This document shows, piece by piece, positions 17,751 through 27,364 of a DNA stretch of 64,000 nt. The position numbers were made by a program, and so were the translations under genes. The first letter of the stretch is position 1, and each line of letters starts with the position of its first letter. The DNA is taken from contig NZ_JAEKKT010000128.1 in the NCBI RefSeq assembly GCF_019510245.1, forward strand, positions 112,099 to 176,098. Direction: 5' to 3'. The notes under the pieces were generated by a model that made no database searches, was not told the origin of the DNA, and was given only the letters and a program-made list of their open reading frames with translations. Source of the stretch: Streptomyces sp. Its GTDB lineage: Bacteria > Actinomycetota > Actinomycetes > Streptomycetales > Streptomycetaceae.

Positions 17751-18914
17751 ATGAGAATCCTGCACACTTCCGACTGGCATCTGGGCCGGGCCTTCCACCG
17801 CGTCAACATGCTCGGCGCTCAGTCCGAGTTCATAGGCCACCTCGTGGCGACCGTGCGCGAGCACGCCGTCGACGCCGTGGTGGTGGCGGGAGACGTCTAC
17901 GACCGCGCGGTGCCGCCGCTCGCCGCGGTCGAGCTGTTCGACGACGCCCTGCACCGGCTCGCCGGCCTCGGCGTGCCCACGCTGATGATCTCCGGCAACC
18001 ACGACTCCGCCCGCCGTCTCGGCGTCGGTGCCGGTCTCATCGACCGGGCCGGCATCCACCTGCGCACCGAGCCGTCTGCCTGCGGCACCCCGGTCGTGCT
18101 CGCCGACGCCTTCGGGGACGTCGCCTTCTACGGCCTGCCGTATCTCGAACCCGCCCTGGTGAAGGACGAGTTCGCGGTCGAGCGGGCCGGGCACGAGGCG
18201 GTGCTGGCCGCCGCCATGGACCGGGTCCGCGCCGACCTCGCCGGCCGCCCGCCCGGCACCCGCTCCGTCGTCCTCGCGCACGCCTTCGTCACCGGCGGCG
18301 AGCCCAGCGACAGCGAACGGGACATCACGGTGGGCGGTGTGGCCGCCGTCCCGGCCGGTGTCTTCGACGGCGTCGACTACGTGGCCCTCGGCCACCTGCA
18401 CGGCTGCCAGACCCTCACCGGACGCGTCCGCTACTCGGGCTCCCCGCTGGCGTACTCCTTCTCCGAGGCCGACCACCGCAAGAGCATGTGGCTCGTCGAC
18501 CTCGGCGCCGACGGCACGGTCACCGCCGAGCGCCTCGACTGCCCGGTCCCGCGCCCGCTGGCCCGCATCCGCGGCACCCTGGACGACCTCCTCGCCGACC
18601 CCGCCCTCACCGCCCACGAGGACGCCTGGGTCGAGGCCACCCTCACCGACCCGGTCCGCCCCGCCGACCCGATCGCCCGCCTCACCGACCGCTTCCCGCA
18701 CACCCTCAGCCTGGTCTTCGACCCCGACCGCGCCCCGGACGACCCCGACGTCTCCTACGCCCGCCGCCTGGCCGGCCGCACCGACCGGCAGATCGCCGAG
18801 GACTTCGTCGCCCACGTGCGCGGCGCGGGCCCCGACGAACGCGAAATGGCGGTCCTGGACGAGGCGTTCGACGCGGTGCGCGCGGACGGCGCGGTCCACG
18901 AGGTGGCCCGGTGA
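17751..18914 (+). CDS. sbcD: Exonuclease SbcCD subunit D
   Basis: The 387-residue protein has all metallophosphoesterase motifs of SbcD/Mre11: DWHLG (residues 8-12), VVVAGDVYDRA (about 44), SGNHDSARR (about 81), LAHAFVTGG (about 173) and LGHLHG (about 213). With SbcC it forms an ATP-dependent nuclease that opens hairpins and blocked DNA ends. Start ATG 17751 gives the canonical MRILHTSDWHLGR N-terminus; earlier in-frame starts would add a non-conserved leader. sbcC follows after 40 nt. A 191-bp piece (18597-18787) is duplicated at 12.7 kb. Confidence 0.97.
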   Translation: MRILHTSDWHLGRAFHRVNMLGAQSEFIGHLVATVREHAVDAVVVAGDVYDRAVPPLAAVELFDDALHRLAGLGVPTLMISGNHDSARRLGVGAGLIDRAGIHLRTEPSACGTPVVLADAFGDVAFYGLPYLEPALVKDEFAVERAGHEAVLAAAMDRVRADLAGRPPGTRSVVLAHAFVTGGEPSDSERDITVGGVAAVPAGVFDGVDYVALGHLHGCQTLTGRVRYSGSPLAYSFSEADHRKSMWLVDLGADGTVTAERLDCPVPRPLARIRGTLDDLLADPALTAHEDAWVEATLTDPVRPADPIARLTDRFPHTLSLVFDPDRAPDDPDVSYARRLAGRTDRQIAEDFVAHVRGAGPDEREMAVLDEAFDAVRADGAVHEVAR

Positions 18915-18954
18915 CAGCATGCCCGCACCCGAGCACCTTCATGGAGGCGGCCGC

Positions 18955-21945
18955 ATGAGGCTCCACCGGCTCGACATCACCGCCTTCGGCCCCTTCGGCG
19001 GCTCCCAGAGCGTCGACTTCGACGCCCTCTCCGCCGCCGGGCTCTTCCTCCTGCACGGCCCGACCGGCGCCGGAAAGACCTCCGTCCTGGACGCCGTCTG
19101 CTACGCCCTCTACGGCACCGTCCCCGGCGCCCGCCAGAGCGGCCAGGGCCTCACCCTGCGCAGCGACCACGCCGACCCCGCCACCCGCACCGAGGTCCGC
19201 CTCGAACTCACCGTCGCCGGACGCCGGTTGGAGATCACCCGACAGCCCCCCTGGGAGCGCCCCAAGAAGCGCGGCGCGGGCACCACCCTGGACAAGGCAC
19301 AGACCTGGCTGCGCGAGTACGACGCGACGGCCCGCGGCTGGAAGGACCTCAGCCGCTCCCACCAGGAGATCGGCGAGGAGATCACCCAGCTGCTCGGCAT
19401 GAGCCGCGAGCAGTTCTGCCAGGTCGTGCTGCTGCCGCAGGGCGACTTCGCCCGCTTCCTGCGCGCCGACGCCGGCGCGCGCGGCCAGCTGCTCGGCCGG
19501 CTCTTCGACACCCAGCGCTTCGCCGACGTCGAGAAGCGCCTCGCCGAGCGCCGGAAGACGACCGAGGCCCGAGTCCGGGACGGTGACTCCGCGCTGCTGG
19601 CCGACGCGCACCGCATGCAGCAGGAGGCCGGCGACGCGATGGAGCTGCCGGAGCTGGCCCCGGGCGAGCCCGGCCTGGCCTCGGCCGTCCTCGCCGCCGC
19701 GGCCGTGGCCCGCAGCACCGCGCGGGAGCGCCTCACCGTCGCCCACTGCCGGCTCACCGCCGCCGAGTCCGCCCAGTTCGCCGCCGACCGCGCACTGGCC
19801 GGTGAACGTGAACGGGCGCGCTTGCAGGCCCGGTTCGAGGAGGCCAGGCAGCGGGCCGTACGGCTGGAGGAACGGGCCGCGGACCACCGGGCGGCGCAGG
19901 CGCGGATGGAGCGGGCCCGGAAGGCGGAAGCGGTGGCGCCGGCGCTGGAGCTGCGGGAGGCCGCCGAGGAGGAGCACCGCAGAGCGGCCGCCGCCGAGGT
20001 GCGCGCGCGGGCGCTGCTGCCGGAGACCCTCGCGGGAGCCGGTGCGGCGGGGCTCGCCGCCGCTGCCCGCCGGGCCGCGGAGGAGCTGGGCGGGCTGGAG
20101 TCCGCGCGCCGGGCCGAGCTACGGCTCGCCGAAGCCGTCGACGAGCGGGGCCGGCTCGACCGGCAGGAGCGGGACGACGAGGACGCCCTGCGTGAGGCCG
20201 CGGGCTGGCTCGCCGGCTGGGACGCCAGGCGTGCGGGGCTCCAGTCCCGTGTCGACGCCGCCCAGGAGGCCGCGACCCGCGCCGAGCAGCTCGCCGTACA
20301 GCGCGACCCCGCCCGCAGGCGGCTGGCGGCGGCACGCCTGCGGGACCAGCTGGGCCGGGACACCGACGAGGCCCAGCGCACCGCACTCGCCTCCGCGCAA
20401 CAGGCCGTGGAAGCGCGCACGCACTGGCTCGACCTCAAGGAACAGCGGCTGAACGGCATCGCCGCCGAACTGGCCGCGGAGCTCACCGAGGGAGAGCCGT
20501 GCGCGGTCTGCGGGGCGACCGAACACCCTGCCCCGGCCGAGAAGTTCGCCGGGCACGTCGACCGCGAGGCCGAGGAACGCGCGCTCGCCGCCCTGCAGCG
20601 CGCCGACGAGCAGCGCGCCCGGGACGAGCGGCGGCTCGGCACCGTACGCGAGGCCCTGGCCGCCGCCACCGCCGAGGCGGGCGACATCCCGACCGCACAA
20701 CTGGTCTCCCAAGCAGACGAGTTGGAGCGGGAGTACGCCCAGGCCCGACGGGTGGGCTCCGCCCTGCACGCGGCGCACGAGGAGCTGCGGCTGGCCGAGC
20801 AGGAGCGCGAGCACCGGCTGGCCGGGCGGCAGCAGGCCGAGCTCCGGGCCGCCGCACGGCTGACCCGGCGCGAGGCCCTCGACGCTGAACTGGCGGCCCT
20901 CGAGGAGGAGTTGGCACAGGCCCGGGGGAGCGCCGCCAGCGTGTCCGAACGGGCCGCGCAGCTGGAGCGGCAGGCGGCGCTGCTCACCGACGCCGCCGAA
21001 ACCGCGCGTGCCGCCGAGGAGACCGCCCGGCACCTGAAGGACGCCGACGCCCGGCTCGCCGACGCCGCCTACCGGGCCGGTTTCGACACGCCGCAGGCCG
21101 CGGCCGCCGCCCTCCTCGACGACGCCGCCCACCGCGAGCTGCAACGGCGCCTGGACGAACGGCAGTCCGAGGAGGCCGCGGTGCGTGCCGTACTGGCGGA
21201 GACCGACGCCGCGGCAGCCGCCCAGCAGCCGCCCGCCGACCTGGGCGCGGCCGAGCACACCGCCGCCCTGGCCGCCCGGCGGCTGCGCTACGCCGCCTCC
21301 GCCCGCGACCGCGCCGCCCGCAGCTGCGCCGAACTGGACCGGCTCTCCGCCCGCGCCACCGAGGGTGTACGGCAACTCGCCCCGCTGCGCGAGGAGTACG
21401 ACCGGGTGGCCCGGCTGGCCGGGCTCACCGCCGGCACCTCCGCCGACAACGAACGCAGGATGCGCCTGGAGTCGTACGTCCTCGCCGCCCGCCTGGAACA
21501 GGTCGCCGCCGCCGCGACCGTACGCCTCCAGCGCATGTCGTCCGGCCGCTACACCCTGGTCCACTCCGACGACCGCACGGGCCGGGGCCGCAGCGGCCTC
21601 GGACTGCACGTCGTGGACGCCTGGACCGGACGCGAGCGGGACACCGCCACCCTCTCGGGCGGCGAGACCTTCTTCGCCTCCCTCGCCCTCGCCCTCGGCC
21701 TCGCGGACGTCGTCACCGACGAGGCGGGCGGCGTCCGCCTCGACACCCTCTTCATCGACGAGGGCTTCGGCAGTCTCGACGACCAGACCCTGGACGAGGT
21801 CCTCGACGTCCTCGACTCCCTCCGCGAACGCGACCGCAGCGTAGGCATCGTCAGCCACGTCCCCGACCTGCGCCGCCGCATCCACGCCCAGCTGGAGGTC
21901 TCGAAGGGGAGGTCGGGCTCGGCCCTTCGGCAGCGCGGGGTCTGA
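18955..21945 (+). CDS. sbcC: SbcC, SMC/Rad50-type nuclease ATPase
   Basis: The 996-residue protein starts at ATG 18955, behind a GGAGG, giving MRLHRLDITAFGPFGG. Walker A is GPTGAGKTS (about residue 34). Two long coiled coils flank the zinc hook CAVC (Cys516 and Cys519). The ABC signature LSGGE is near residue 900 and Walker B, LFIDEGFGSLD, near 932. It is the ATPase and DNA-clamp subunit of SbcCD. ATG 18919 is an in-frame alternative but adds a non-family leader. The stop codon lies at the base of its terminator hairpin. Confidence 0.97.
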   Translation: MRLHRLDITAFGPFGGSQSVDFDALSAAGLFLLHGPTGAGKTSVLDAVCYALYGTVPGARQSGQGLTLRSDHADPATRTEVRLELTVAGRRLEITRQPPWERPKKRGAGTTLDKAQTWLREYDATARGWKDLSRSHQEIGEEITQLLGMSREQFCQVVLLPQGDFARFLRADAGARGQLLGRLFDTQRFADVEKRLAERRKTTEARVRDGDSALLADAHRMQQEAGDAMELPELAPGEPGLASAVLAAAAVARSTARERLTVAHCRLTAAESAQFAADRALAGERERARLQARFEEARQRAVRLEERAADHRAAQARMERARKAEAVAPALELREAAEEEHRRAAAAEVRARALLPETLAGAGAAGLAAAARRAAEELGGLESARRAELRLAEAVDERGRLDRQERDDEDALREAAGWLAGWDARRAGLQSRVDAAQEAATRAEQLAVQRDPARRRLAAARLRDQLGRDTDEAQRTALASAQQAVEARTHWLDLKEQRLNGIAAELAAELTEGEPCAVCGATEHPAPAEKFAGHVDREAEERALAALQRADEQRARDERRLGTVREALAAATAEAGDIPTAQLVSQADELEREYAQARRVGSALHAAHEELRLAEQEREHRLAGRQQAELRAAARLTRREALDAELAALEEELAQARGSAASVSERAAQLERQAALLTDAAETARAAEETARHLKDADARLADAAYRAGFDTPQAAAAALLDDAAHRELQRRLDERQSEEAAVRAVLAETDAAAAAQQPPADLGAAEHTAALAARRLRYAASARDRAARSCAELDRLSARATEGVRQLAPLREEYDRVARLAGLTAGTSADNERRMRLESYVLAARLEQVAAAATVRLQRMSSGRYTLVHSDDRTGRGRSGLGLHVVDAWTGRERDTATLSGGETFFASLALALGLADVVTDEAGGVRLDTLFIDEGFGSLDDQTLDEVLDVLDSLRERDRSVGIVSHVPDLRRRIHAQLEVSKGRSGSALRQRGV

Positions 21946-21963
21946 GCGCCCCTTCGGGGCGCT
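21945..21963 (+). terminator. Terminator of sbcDC
   Basis: AGCGCCCC-TTC-GGGGCGCT is an 8-bp perfect stem beginning at the last base of the sbcC stop codon. Confidence 0.7.
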
Positions 21964-22044
21964 TCACCGAGCCCCGTAAGGGGCGCGGGGAACTGCGCGA
22001 CCAGCCACGACGGCGCGGCAGTCGGCAGACTTCCAGCGGAGTGC

Positions 22045-22491
22045 TCAGGTACCGACGGCCCGCCGCGGAAGCGGCGAGGAGTAGACGACGCTCGTCGTCA
22101 CCGAGCCCAGCGCGCCGATCCGGCCGGAGACCTCCTCCAGGTGGCGCATCGAACGGGCGGTGACCTTGATGACGAAGCAGTCGTCGCCCGTCACGTGGTG
22201 CGCCTCCAGGATCTCGGGGGTGGCGGCGACCAGGTCGTGGAAGGGCTTGTAGTTGCCGTTCGGATAGCGCAGCCGGACGAACGCGAGGATGGGCAGGCCG
22301 AGGCGCTCCGGGTCGACCACCGCCGCGTACCCCTGGATCACGCCCGCCTCTTCCAGCCGGCGCACCCGCTCGGTCACCGCGCTCGGGGACATCGCGACGG
22401 CCCGGGCCAGCTCGGCGAAGCTGGCCCGGCCCTCGCGCTGGAGGACGTCGAGGATGCGCCGGTCGGTGGCGTCCGGGGAAAACTCGGTCAT
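22045..22491 (-). CDS. Lrp/AsnC family regulator
   Basis: The 148-residue protein has an N-terminal winged helix (DRRILDVLQREGRASFAELA, then MSPSAVTERVRRLEEAGVI) and a C-terminal RAM/AsnC ligand domain (HHVTGDDCFVIKV). Start ATG 22491 gives MTEFSPDATD; upstream residues in the open frame (to 22545) do not look like the family. It is divergent from the rhodanese gene with a 136-nt gap, so it probably regulates that gene and itself, likely in response to an amino acid. Confidence 0.92.
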   Translation of the reverse strand: MTEFSPDATDRRILDVLQREGRASFAELARAVAMSPSAVTERVRRLEEAGVIQGYAAVVDPERLGLPILAFVRLRYPNGNYKPFHDLVAATPEILEAHHVTGDDCFVIKVTARSMRHLEEVSGRIGALGSVTTSVVYSSPLPRRAVGT

Positions 22492-22627
22492 GGGGGATGG
22501 ATAACAGGGAATCCCCGGCCGGACAAGGGCGAGGCCGGGGATCATGCCTTCAGGGCGCCCCGTCGTCCTCGTAGGTTTGCGGCCATGGAGATCCGCCGCA
22601 CCGACGGCGGCCGGCGAAAGGCCTCAC

Positions 22628-23104
22628 ATGACCAGTACCGCCCTCAACCCCGTCCTGCGCGTCGCCGCCCCCGCCGCCCCCGCCGAGGCCGCCGCCCACT
22701 TCCGGGCGAGCCTCGCCTTCCATGCCGACGTCTCCGACGTGGCCGCCGCCCTCGCCGCCGACGGCGACCCCGGTTTCGTCGTCCTGGACTCCCGCTCGGC
22801 CGAGTCCTGGGACCAGGGCCACATTCCCGGCGCCGTCCACCTGCCCACCGCGCTCGTCCCCGAGCAGGCGGCGGCCCTCCTCGACCGGACCGTGCCCGTG
22901 GTGACGTACTGCTGGGGTCCCGGCTGCAACGGCGCCACCCGCGCCGCCCTGGCGCTGGCCGAACTCGGCTATCAGGTCAAGGAGATGCTCGGCGGGTTCG
23001 AGTACTGGGTGCGTGAGGGCTTCGAGTTCGAGACCTGGCAGGGCCGCGAGCGCCGTGCCCCGGACCCGCTGACCGCACCCGTCGCGGGCGACTGCGGTTG
23101 CTGA
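22628..23104 (+). CDS. Rhodanese-like sulfurtransferase domain protein
   Basis: This single-domain rhodanese has 158 residues. The active-site loop is YCWGPGCNGATRAALALAEL, preceded by FVVLDSRSAESWDQGHIPGA with the CH2A/B signatures and followed by LGGFEYWVREGF. The catalytic Cys is in the CWGPGC loop. The tail ends GDCGC, which could bind metal or carry sulfur. Such proteins move persulfide sulfur or detoxify sulfur species in the cytoplasm. Start ATG 22628 has a weak AAAGG site. The AsnC regulator is divergent. Confidence 0.92.
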   Translation: MTSTALNPVLRVAAPAAPAEAAAHFRASLAFHADVSDVAAALAADGDPGFVVLDSRSAESWDQGHIPGAVHLPTALVPEQAAALLDRTVPVVTYCWGPGCNGATRAALALAELGYQVKEMLGGFEYWVREGFEFETWQGRERRAPDPLTAPVAGDCGC

Positions 23105-23151
23105 TTCCCGGAGGCGAACCTGTGCCCTCGCTGTCCGTGTAGGTTCACCCC

Positions 23152-23667
23152 ATGACTCGATATGCGGATCCAGGCGCGGTGGAGTGGGTGGAGTCGGGCG
23201 GCGGCCCGCTCGTGGCGGTCCCGGAGACGGTCCTGCCGTTCTGGGCCGGCGCCGACAGCGAGGACCTGGCCACCGACTACGACCGGGCCTGCGAGGTCGA
23301 CGGCTACGTCGGACTGCTCCCGGTCGGGGACAGCACCGCCCTGGTCCTCGGCGACGAGCCCGCCTCGACGTCCTTCCTGCCGGACCACGGCACCTTCATC
23401 CGGTGGTCCGCCGCCAACTCGGAGGAGGAACTCCTGGCACAGGTGCCCGCCGCCCTCGACGGCGCCGTGTGGGAGAACGAGATCCGCTGGCAGGTCCCCG
23501 GCCCCGTCGTCCTGTTCGACTCCGCCTGGCCCGGCGGCGAGGCCGAGGGCGGGGACCATCTGCGGGTCCCGCTGGAGCCCGGCACCTACACGGTGCGCGC
23601 CGCCTACACCAGACCCGGCCCGGAAACCTGGCTGGGTCTGGTGCAGTTGCGTCGTCTCCCGTCTTGA
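23152..23667 (+). CDS. Orphan Imm21-family immunity protein
   Basis: The 171-residue protein carries the Imm21 pattern: WVESGGGPLVAVPETVLPFW near the start, DYDRACEVDGYVGLLPVG, ALVLGDEPASTSFLP and VLFDSAWPGGE. Imm21 proteins neutralise toxins of polymorphic toxin systems in neighbouring cells or in the same cell. No toxin gene adjoins it; the flanking genes are a rhodanese and a P450 that converges 7 nt downstream. It may be a solo immunity gene retained against competitors. The start has no clear ribosome site. Family assignment is from motif memory but the match is strong. Confidence 0.8.
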   Translation: MTRYADPGAVEWVESGGGPLVAVPETVLPFWAGADSEDLATDYDRACEVDGYVGLLPVGDSTALVLGDEPASTSFLPDHGTFIRWSAANSEEELLAQVPAALDGAVWENEIRWQVPGPVVLFDSAWPGGEAEGGDHLRVPLEPGTYTVRAAYTRPGPETWLGLVQLRRLPS

Positions 23668-23674
23668 CGATCCG

Positions 23675-24904
23675 TCAGTTGATGCCGTCGACGGCGATGT
23701 CGAGGTGGCGCGGGCCGCGCAGTACCGCGTTCGGCCGGTAGGGCGGCGGATCCTCGACGAGGCGCGGGTTGTCGAGCCTGCGGGCCAGCTGGGCCAGCGC
23801 GATCTGGGCCTCCAGGCGGGCCAGCGGGGCGCCGAAGCAGCTGTGGATGCCGCTGCCGAAGCCGAGGTGCTGGATGTCCTGGCGGTCCGGGTCGAAGCGG
23901 TCGGGGTCAGTGAACCGGTGCGGGTCCCGGTTGCCCGCGGCCAGCATGAGATAGATGCGCGAACCCTTGGGAATGGTCACCCCGTGCACCTCGATGTCGG
24001 TGATGCAGGTGCGCTGCGGCAGGAGATGCACCGGCGGCTCGTAGCGCAGCAGTTCCTCCACGATCCGCACCGACAGTCCCGGGTCGTTGCGCAGCCGCTC
24101 CAGGATCTCCGGGTACCGCAGCAGCGTCAGCATGCCGTTGGTGATGAGGTTGACCGTCGTCTCGTGACCGGCGATGAGCAGCAGCACCGAGGTGCTGAGC
24201 ACCTCCATCGTCGTCATGGCGCCGTCCGGGCCGTGGCTGTGCATCAGGTCGGACAGCATGTCCTCGCACGGTTCCTTGACGCGCTGCTCCACCAGCCCGT
24301 TCAGGTACATCCCGAGCTGGAGCCGGGCCTCCTGCGCGGTCTTCGCGGATTCGTCCGCCGTACGGCGGTCGGGGTCCAGGCCGGCCACGATCGGGTCGAC
24401 CCAGGCCCGGAACCGCGGCTCGTCCTCCCGCGGCACGCCCAGCAGCCGGCAGATGACGGTGACCGGGAACGGATAGGCGACCTGGTCGACCAGGTCGATC
24501 TCCCGGGCGTCCCCGAGGCCGTCGATCAGCTCGGTGACGATCTCCTCCAGCTGGCCGCGCATGCCGTCGATCCGGTGCGGCTGGTGCGGCGGCCCGAAGG
24601 AGCCGTTGGCGATCCGGCGCAACCGGTCGTGCTCCGGCGGGTCGAGCCGGATGAAACTCGGCGGCAGCCCCGTCGGCTCCGGTCCGGACAGCTCGTCGTG
24701 CCCGCCCGCGGTCACGTTGGACTCGTCGGAGCTGATCCGCGGATCGTGGAGCAGGGCCTCGATGTCGTGGTAGGTGCTGATGAGGTACGGGCCGTCCTCC
24801 TCCTCGTGCAGCACCGGCGTCTTGCGGAGCTCCTCGTACAGCGGGTAAGGGTCGGCGCGGTTCGCGAAGTCGGTGATCTGGCGCAACATCGAGGTCTGCG
24901 TCAT
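23675..24904 (-). CDS. Cytochrome P450
   Basis: The 409-residue class I bacterial P450 has the I-helix oxygen motif AGHETT (residues 245-250), the K-helix EELLR (about 283) and the haem-binding loop FGSGIHSCFG (349-358, ligand Cys356). It hydroxylates or otherwise oxidises an unknown substrate using electrons from the ferredoxin and reductase encoded just upstream on the same strand. The gap to the reductase gene is 34 nt, so one transcript is expected. Length and motifs are all normal. I do not assign a CYP family. Confidence 0.95.
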   Translation of the reverse strand: MTQTSMLRQITDFANRADPYPLYEELRKTPVLHEEEDGPYLISTYHDIEALLHDPRISSDESNVTAGGHDELSGPEPTGLPPSFIRLDPPEHDRLRRIANGSFGPPHQPHRIDGMRGQLEEIVTELIDGLGDAREIDLVDQVAYPFPVTVICRLLGVPREDEPRFRAWVDPIVAGLDPDRRTADESAKTAQEARLQLGMYLNGLVEQRVKEPCEDMLSDLMHSHGPDGAMTTMEVLSTSVLLLIAGHETTVNLITNGMLTLLRYPEILERLRNDPGLSVRIVEELLRYEPPVHLLPQRTCITDIEVHGVTIPKGSRIYLMLAAGNRDPHRFTDPDRFDPDRQDIQHLGFGSGIHSCFGAPLARLEAQIALAQLARRLDNPRLVEDPPPYRPNAVLRGPRHLDIAVDGIN

Positions 24905-24938
24905 GACAGTTCCTTGGAGCGTCGGGGCCGGGTCGCGG

Positions 24939-26333
24939 TCAGTGGCGGGCGGGGTGGAAGACCAGCTGCGTGTCCGTCGGCGAGTAGCCGCTGAGGGTCA
25001 CCATGGGGTCATGCGTCGGCAGGGCCGGGTCCGGGAAGTCCGCGTCGACCGGCACCCGTCCCTCGGGACGGCGGTCCACGGTCGGGAACTCCACCGGGAA
25101 CGGCGCGGCCCTCTCGATCTGCCGCTGGTAGAACTCCAGCCACCGCGTGTTGTCGAAGCTCACCGCGGCGATCGTCCGGCCCTGGTAGCCGTAGACCCCG
25201 ACGAACCGGCGCTCGGCCGGCGAACCCTGGGTGATCATGATCTGCTCGCCCATCGGCGGCACCCCGACCGACTTGATGTTCACCCCGAACTGCGACGACC
25301 AGAACGCCGGCACCCACAGGTGCGGCCTGCGCTCGGCGCTCGGGCTGATCATGTTGTGCGCGGCGGTCTCGGCCTGGGCGACCGCGTTGCCCCAGTGCTC
25401 CAGCGACAGGAACTGGTAGCCGAACAGCGCGTGCGGGGACCGCGCGACATCGCCGGCGACGAAGACGTCGTCGGTGACGATGCCCCGGAAGTCGAAGGCA
25501 CGGCAGCCCGCGTCGCAGGCGATGCCCCGCGGGCCCGCGCCGAGGCCGGAACCGGTCAGCCAGTCGGTGTTGCGGACCGCGCCGAGCGACACGATCACCA
25601 CGTCCGCCTCGACGATGGACTCGTCGGACAGATGGACCGCCCGCACCCGCCCGGCCGAGTCACCCTCCAGCGCGGTGACCTGGACGCCGGTGCGCAGGTC
25701 CACGCCGTTCTCGCGGTGCATCTCGGCCGCCACCGCGCCGATCACCCCGCCGAGGGCACCCACCAGCGGCGCGCCCGCGCGTTCCGCGACGGTGACCGCG
25801 ATCCCCTGCTCCCGGCAGGCCGAGGCGATCTCCGACCCGGTGAACCCGGCGCCGATCACGAACACCCGGCGCGGGCCGGCCTTCAGCCGCCGCAGCAGCG
25901 CCGCCGCGTCGTCCCGGGTGCGCAGCGTGAACACGCCCTCCAGCCGGGCCTCGTCCTCCTTGGGCCAGGGCCGGGCCCGCACTCCGGTCGCGATCAGCAG
26001 GCGGTCGTACTCGACCTCGTCGCCGTCGGCCAGCCGCACCCGTTTGGCCTCGACGTCCAGACCCGTCGCGGCGACGCCCAGCCGCCACTTCGCGTCGATC
26101 TCCCTGCGGTGCGGCAGCGCCGTGTGGTGCGGGACCGCCTTGCCGAGCAGCACCGCCTTGGACAACGGAGGCCGGTCGTAGGGCTCGTACGGCTCGTCGC
26201 CGATCAAGGTGAGTTCGCCGCCGAACCCCTCGGCACGCAGCGTCTCCGCACCCCGCAGCCCGGCCAGCGACGCGCCCACGACCACGATCCGGCCCTCGCG
26301 CCGCAACCAGTCGTGATAGTCAGTGGGCGGCAT
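24939..26333 (-). CDS. NAD(P)/FAD ferredoxin reductase for the P450
   Basis: The 464-residue flavoprotein has an N-terminal FAD loop (IVVVGASLAGLRGAETL), PYDRPPLSK, a second dinucleotide fold VFVIGAGFTGSEIASACREQ and the DVFVAGDVAR motif that binds the flavin; a reductase C-terminal domain follows. Start ATG 26333 lies inside the ferredoxin gene (14-nt overlap) and gives MPPTDYHDWLRREGRIVVVG; the longer open frame to 26540 is ferredoxin sequence read out of frame. It passes electrons from NAD(P)H to the ferredoxin. Confidence 0.93.
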   Translation of the reverse strand: MPPTDYHDWLRREGRIVVVGASLAGLRGAETLRAEGFGGELTLIGDEPYEPYDRPPLSKAVLLGKAVPHHTALPHRREIDAKWRLGVAATGLDVEAKRVRLADGDEVEYDRLLIATGVRARPWPKEDEARLEGVFTLRTRDDAAALLRRLKAGPRRVFVIGAGFTGSEIASACREQGIAVTVAERAGAPLVGALGGVIGAVAAEMHRENGVDLRTGVQVTALEGDSAGRVRAVHLSDESIVEADVVIVSLGAVRNTDWLTGSGLGAGPRGIACDAGCRAFDFRGIVTDDVFVAGDVARSPHALFGYQFLSLEHWGNAVAQAETAAHNMISPSAERRPHLWVPAFWSSQFGVNIKSVGVPPMGEQIMITQGSPAERRFVGVYGYQGRTIAAVSFDNTRWLEFYQRQIERAAPFPVEFPTVDRRPEGRVPVDADFPDPALPTHDPMVTLSGYSPTDTQLVFHPARH

Positions 26334-26550
26334 CGGAGGCCCCTCCCGCGAGTCCGTCCAGGCCGTCGGCGGTGATCGCCTGCACCGGGCAGGCGGCGAT
26401 GGCACGCGCGACCCGCTCCCGGTGCTCCTGCTCGGCCTGCGGGTTGTAGACGAGGGACTCCTCGCCGTGCATGGTGAAGACGTCCGGAGCGAGGAACGCG
26501 CACTGCGCGTATCCCTGACATCTGTTGAGGTCGACGACAAGGCGCATCAT
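26320..26550 (-). CDS. Small ferredoxin (single 3Fe-4S/4Fe-4S cluster)
   Basis: The 76-residue ferredoxin belongs to the P450-associated type. The cluster ligands are in CQGYAQC near the start and ACPVQAI near residue 57. Three cysteines in this layout usually bind 3Fe-4S. The start is one of two adjacent ATGs (26550 or 26547) behind GGCGGAG. It is first in the ferredoxin-reductase-P450 operon. Confidence 0.9.
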   Translation of the reverse strand: MMRLVVDLNRCQGYAQCAFLAPDVFTMHGEESLVYNPQAEQEHRERVARAIAACPVQAITADGLDGLAGGASDAAH

Positions 26551-26692
26551 GGCTCCGCCCTTCCGGTGGCCAGGTCCGGTGCGCACCGCGGTCCGTCGGT
26601 CCAGCCCGGACGGCGGAGAACTCCCCGTACGCCAGCATGGGAGCCCGGTCCGGCCGTCGCCCGCCGGGGCCGCCGATCGGGTGAGCGAGCCG

Positions 26693-27364
26693 TCAGGCCG
26701 CCGGGGCCGAGCCGGAGCGGCGGAAGCCCGCCACGATGATGTGCACGCCGAGCAGCAGCGACCAGGCCGGGAACACCAGCTCGGACCAGGGCACGTTGGG
26801 CGAGACGAACAGCAGCACCAGGGTCACGAGCAGCCCCAGCGCCGTGAGCCGGCGGGGCAGGATGCCCAGGCGGTGGCCGATCACCGACGCGGAGCAGGTG
26901 AACACCGCCGCCATCCGCATCGCGTAGCCGATCATCAGCGTGTACGCCAGGTGCTGGCCGAAGTCCCAGGCGGGCCGGGAGGGCGACGTACCCGCCGGAT
27001 GCGCGGTGGCGAGCACGGCCGCGGCCGCCGCGGCAGCGCCGAACATCATGGCGGTGAAGAGCAGGCCGCTGCCGAGGAACACGGTGGCCATGAACCGGTC
27101 CTCGGCGTCGCCGATGTGCGAGCGGACGGCGCCGATGAACCACAGGAAGAAGATGCCCGCGAACGGCACCAGGGCGAGGGCCGCCTGGACGGCGCTGCGC
27201 CGGGCGGGATCCGGCTGCTGGGCGGTGACCGCGGCCGCGCCCTGCGGGATGCCCAGCCGCATCAGCACGATGGCCGCGGCGAGCAGCAGCGCGAAGACGA
27301 TCCCGGCCGCACCGGCCGCACGGGGGGTCTGCAACGGCTCCCCCGGGTGCGTGGAGGTCTGCAT
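26693..27364 (-). CDS. Multi-span membrane protein of unknown function
   Basis: The 223-residue protein has about six hydrophobic helices: GIVFALLLAAAIVLM, ALALVPFAGIFFLWFIGAV, an Ala-rich helix around AAAAAAAVLATA, one around MIGYAMRMAAVFTCSASVI, LTALGLLVTLVLLFV and ELVFPAWSLLLGVHIIVAGF. I recognise no named family and no catalytic motif. Start ATG 27364 is behind AGGAAG. The longer open frame upstream is Arg/Pro-rich and not membrane-like. It sits between the P450 cassette and a DUF885 gene on the same strand. Confidence 0.75.
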   Translation of the reverse strand: MQTSTHPGEPLQTPRAAGAAGIVFALLLAAAIVLMRLGIPQGAAAVTAQQPDPARRSAVQAALALVPFAGIFFLWFIGAVRSHIGDAEDRFMATVFLGSGLLFTAMMFGAAAAAAAVLATAHPAGTSPSRPAWDFGQHLAYTLMIGYAMRMAAVFTCSASVIGHRLGILPRRLTALGLLVTLVLLFVSPNVPWSELVFPAWSLLLGVHIIVAGFRRSGSAPAA

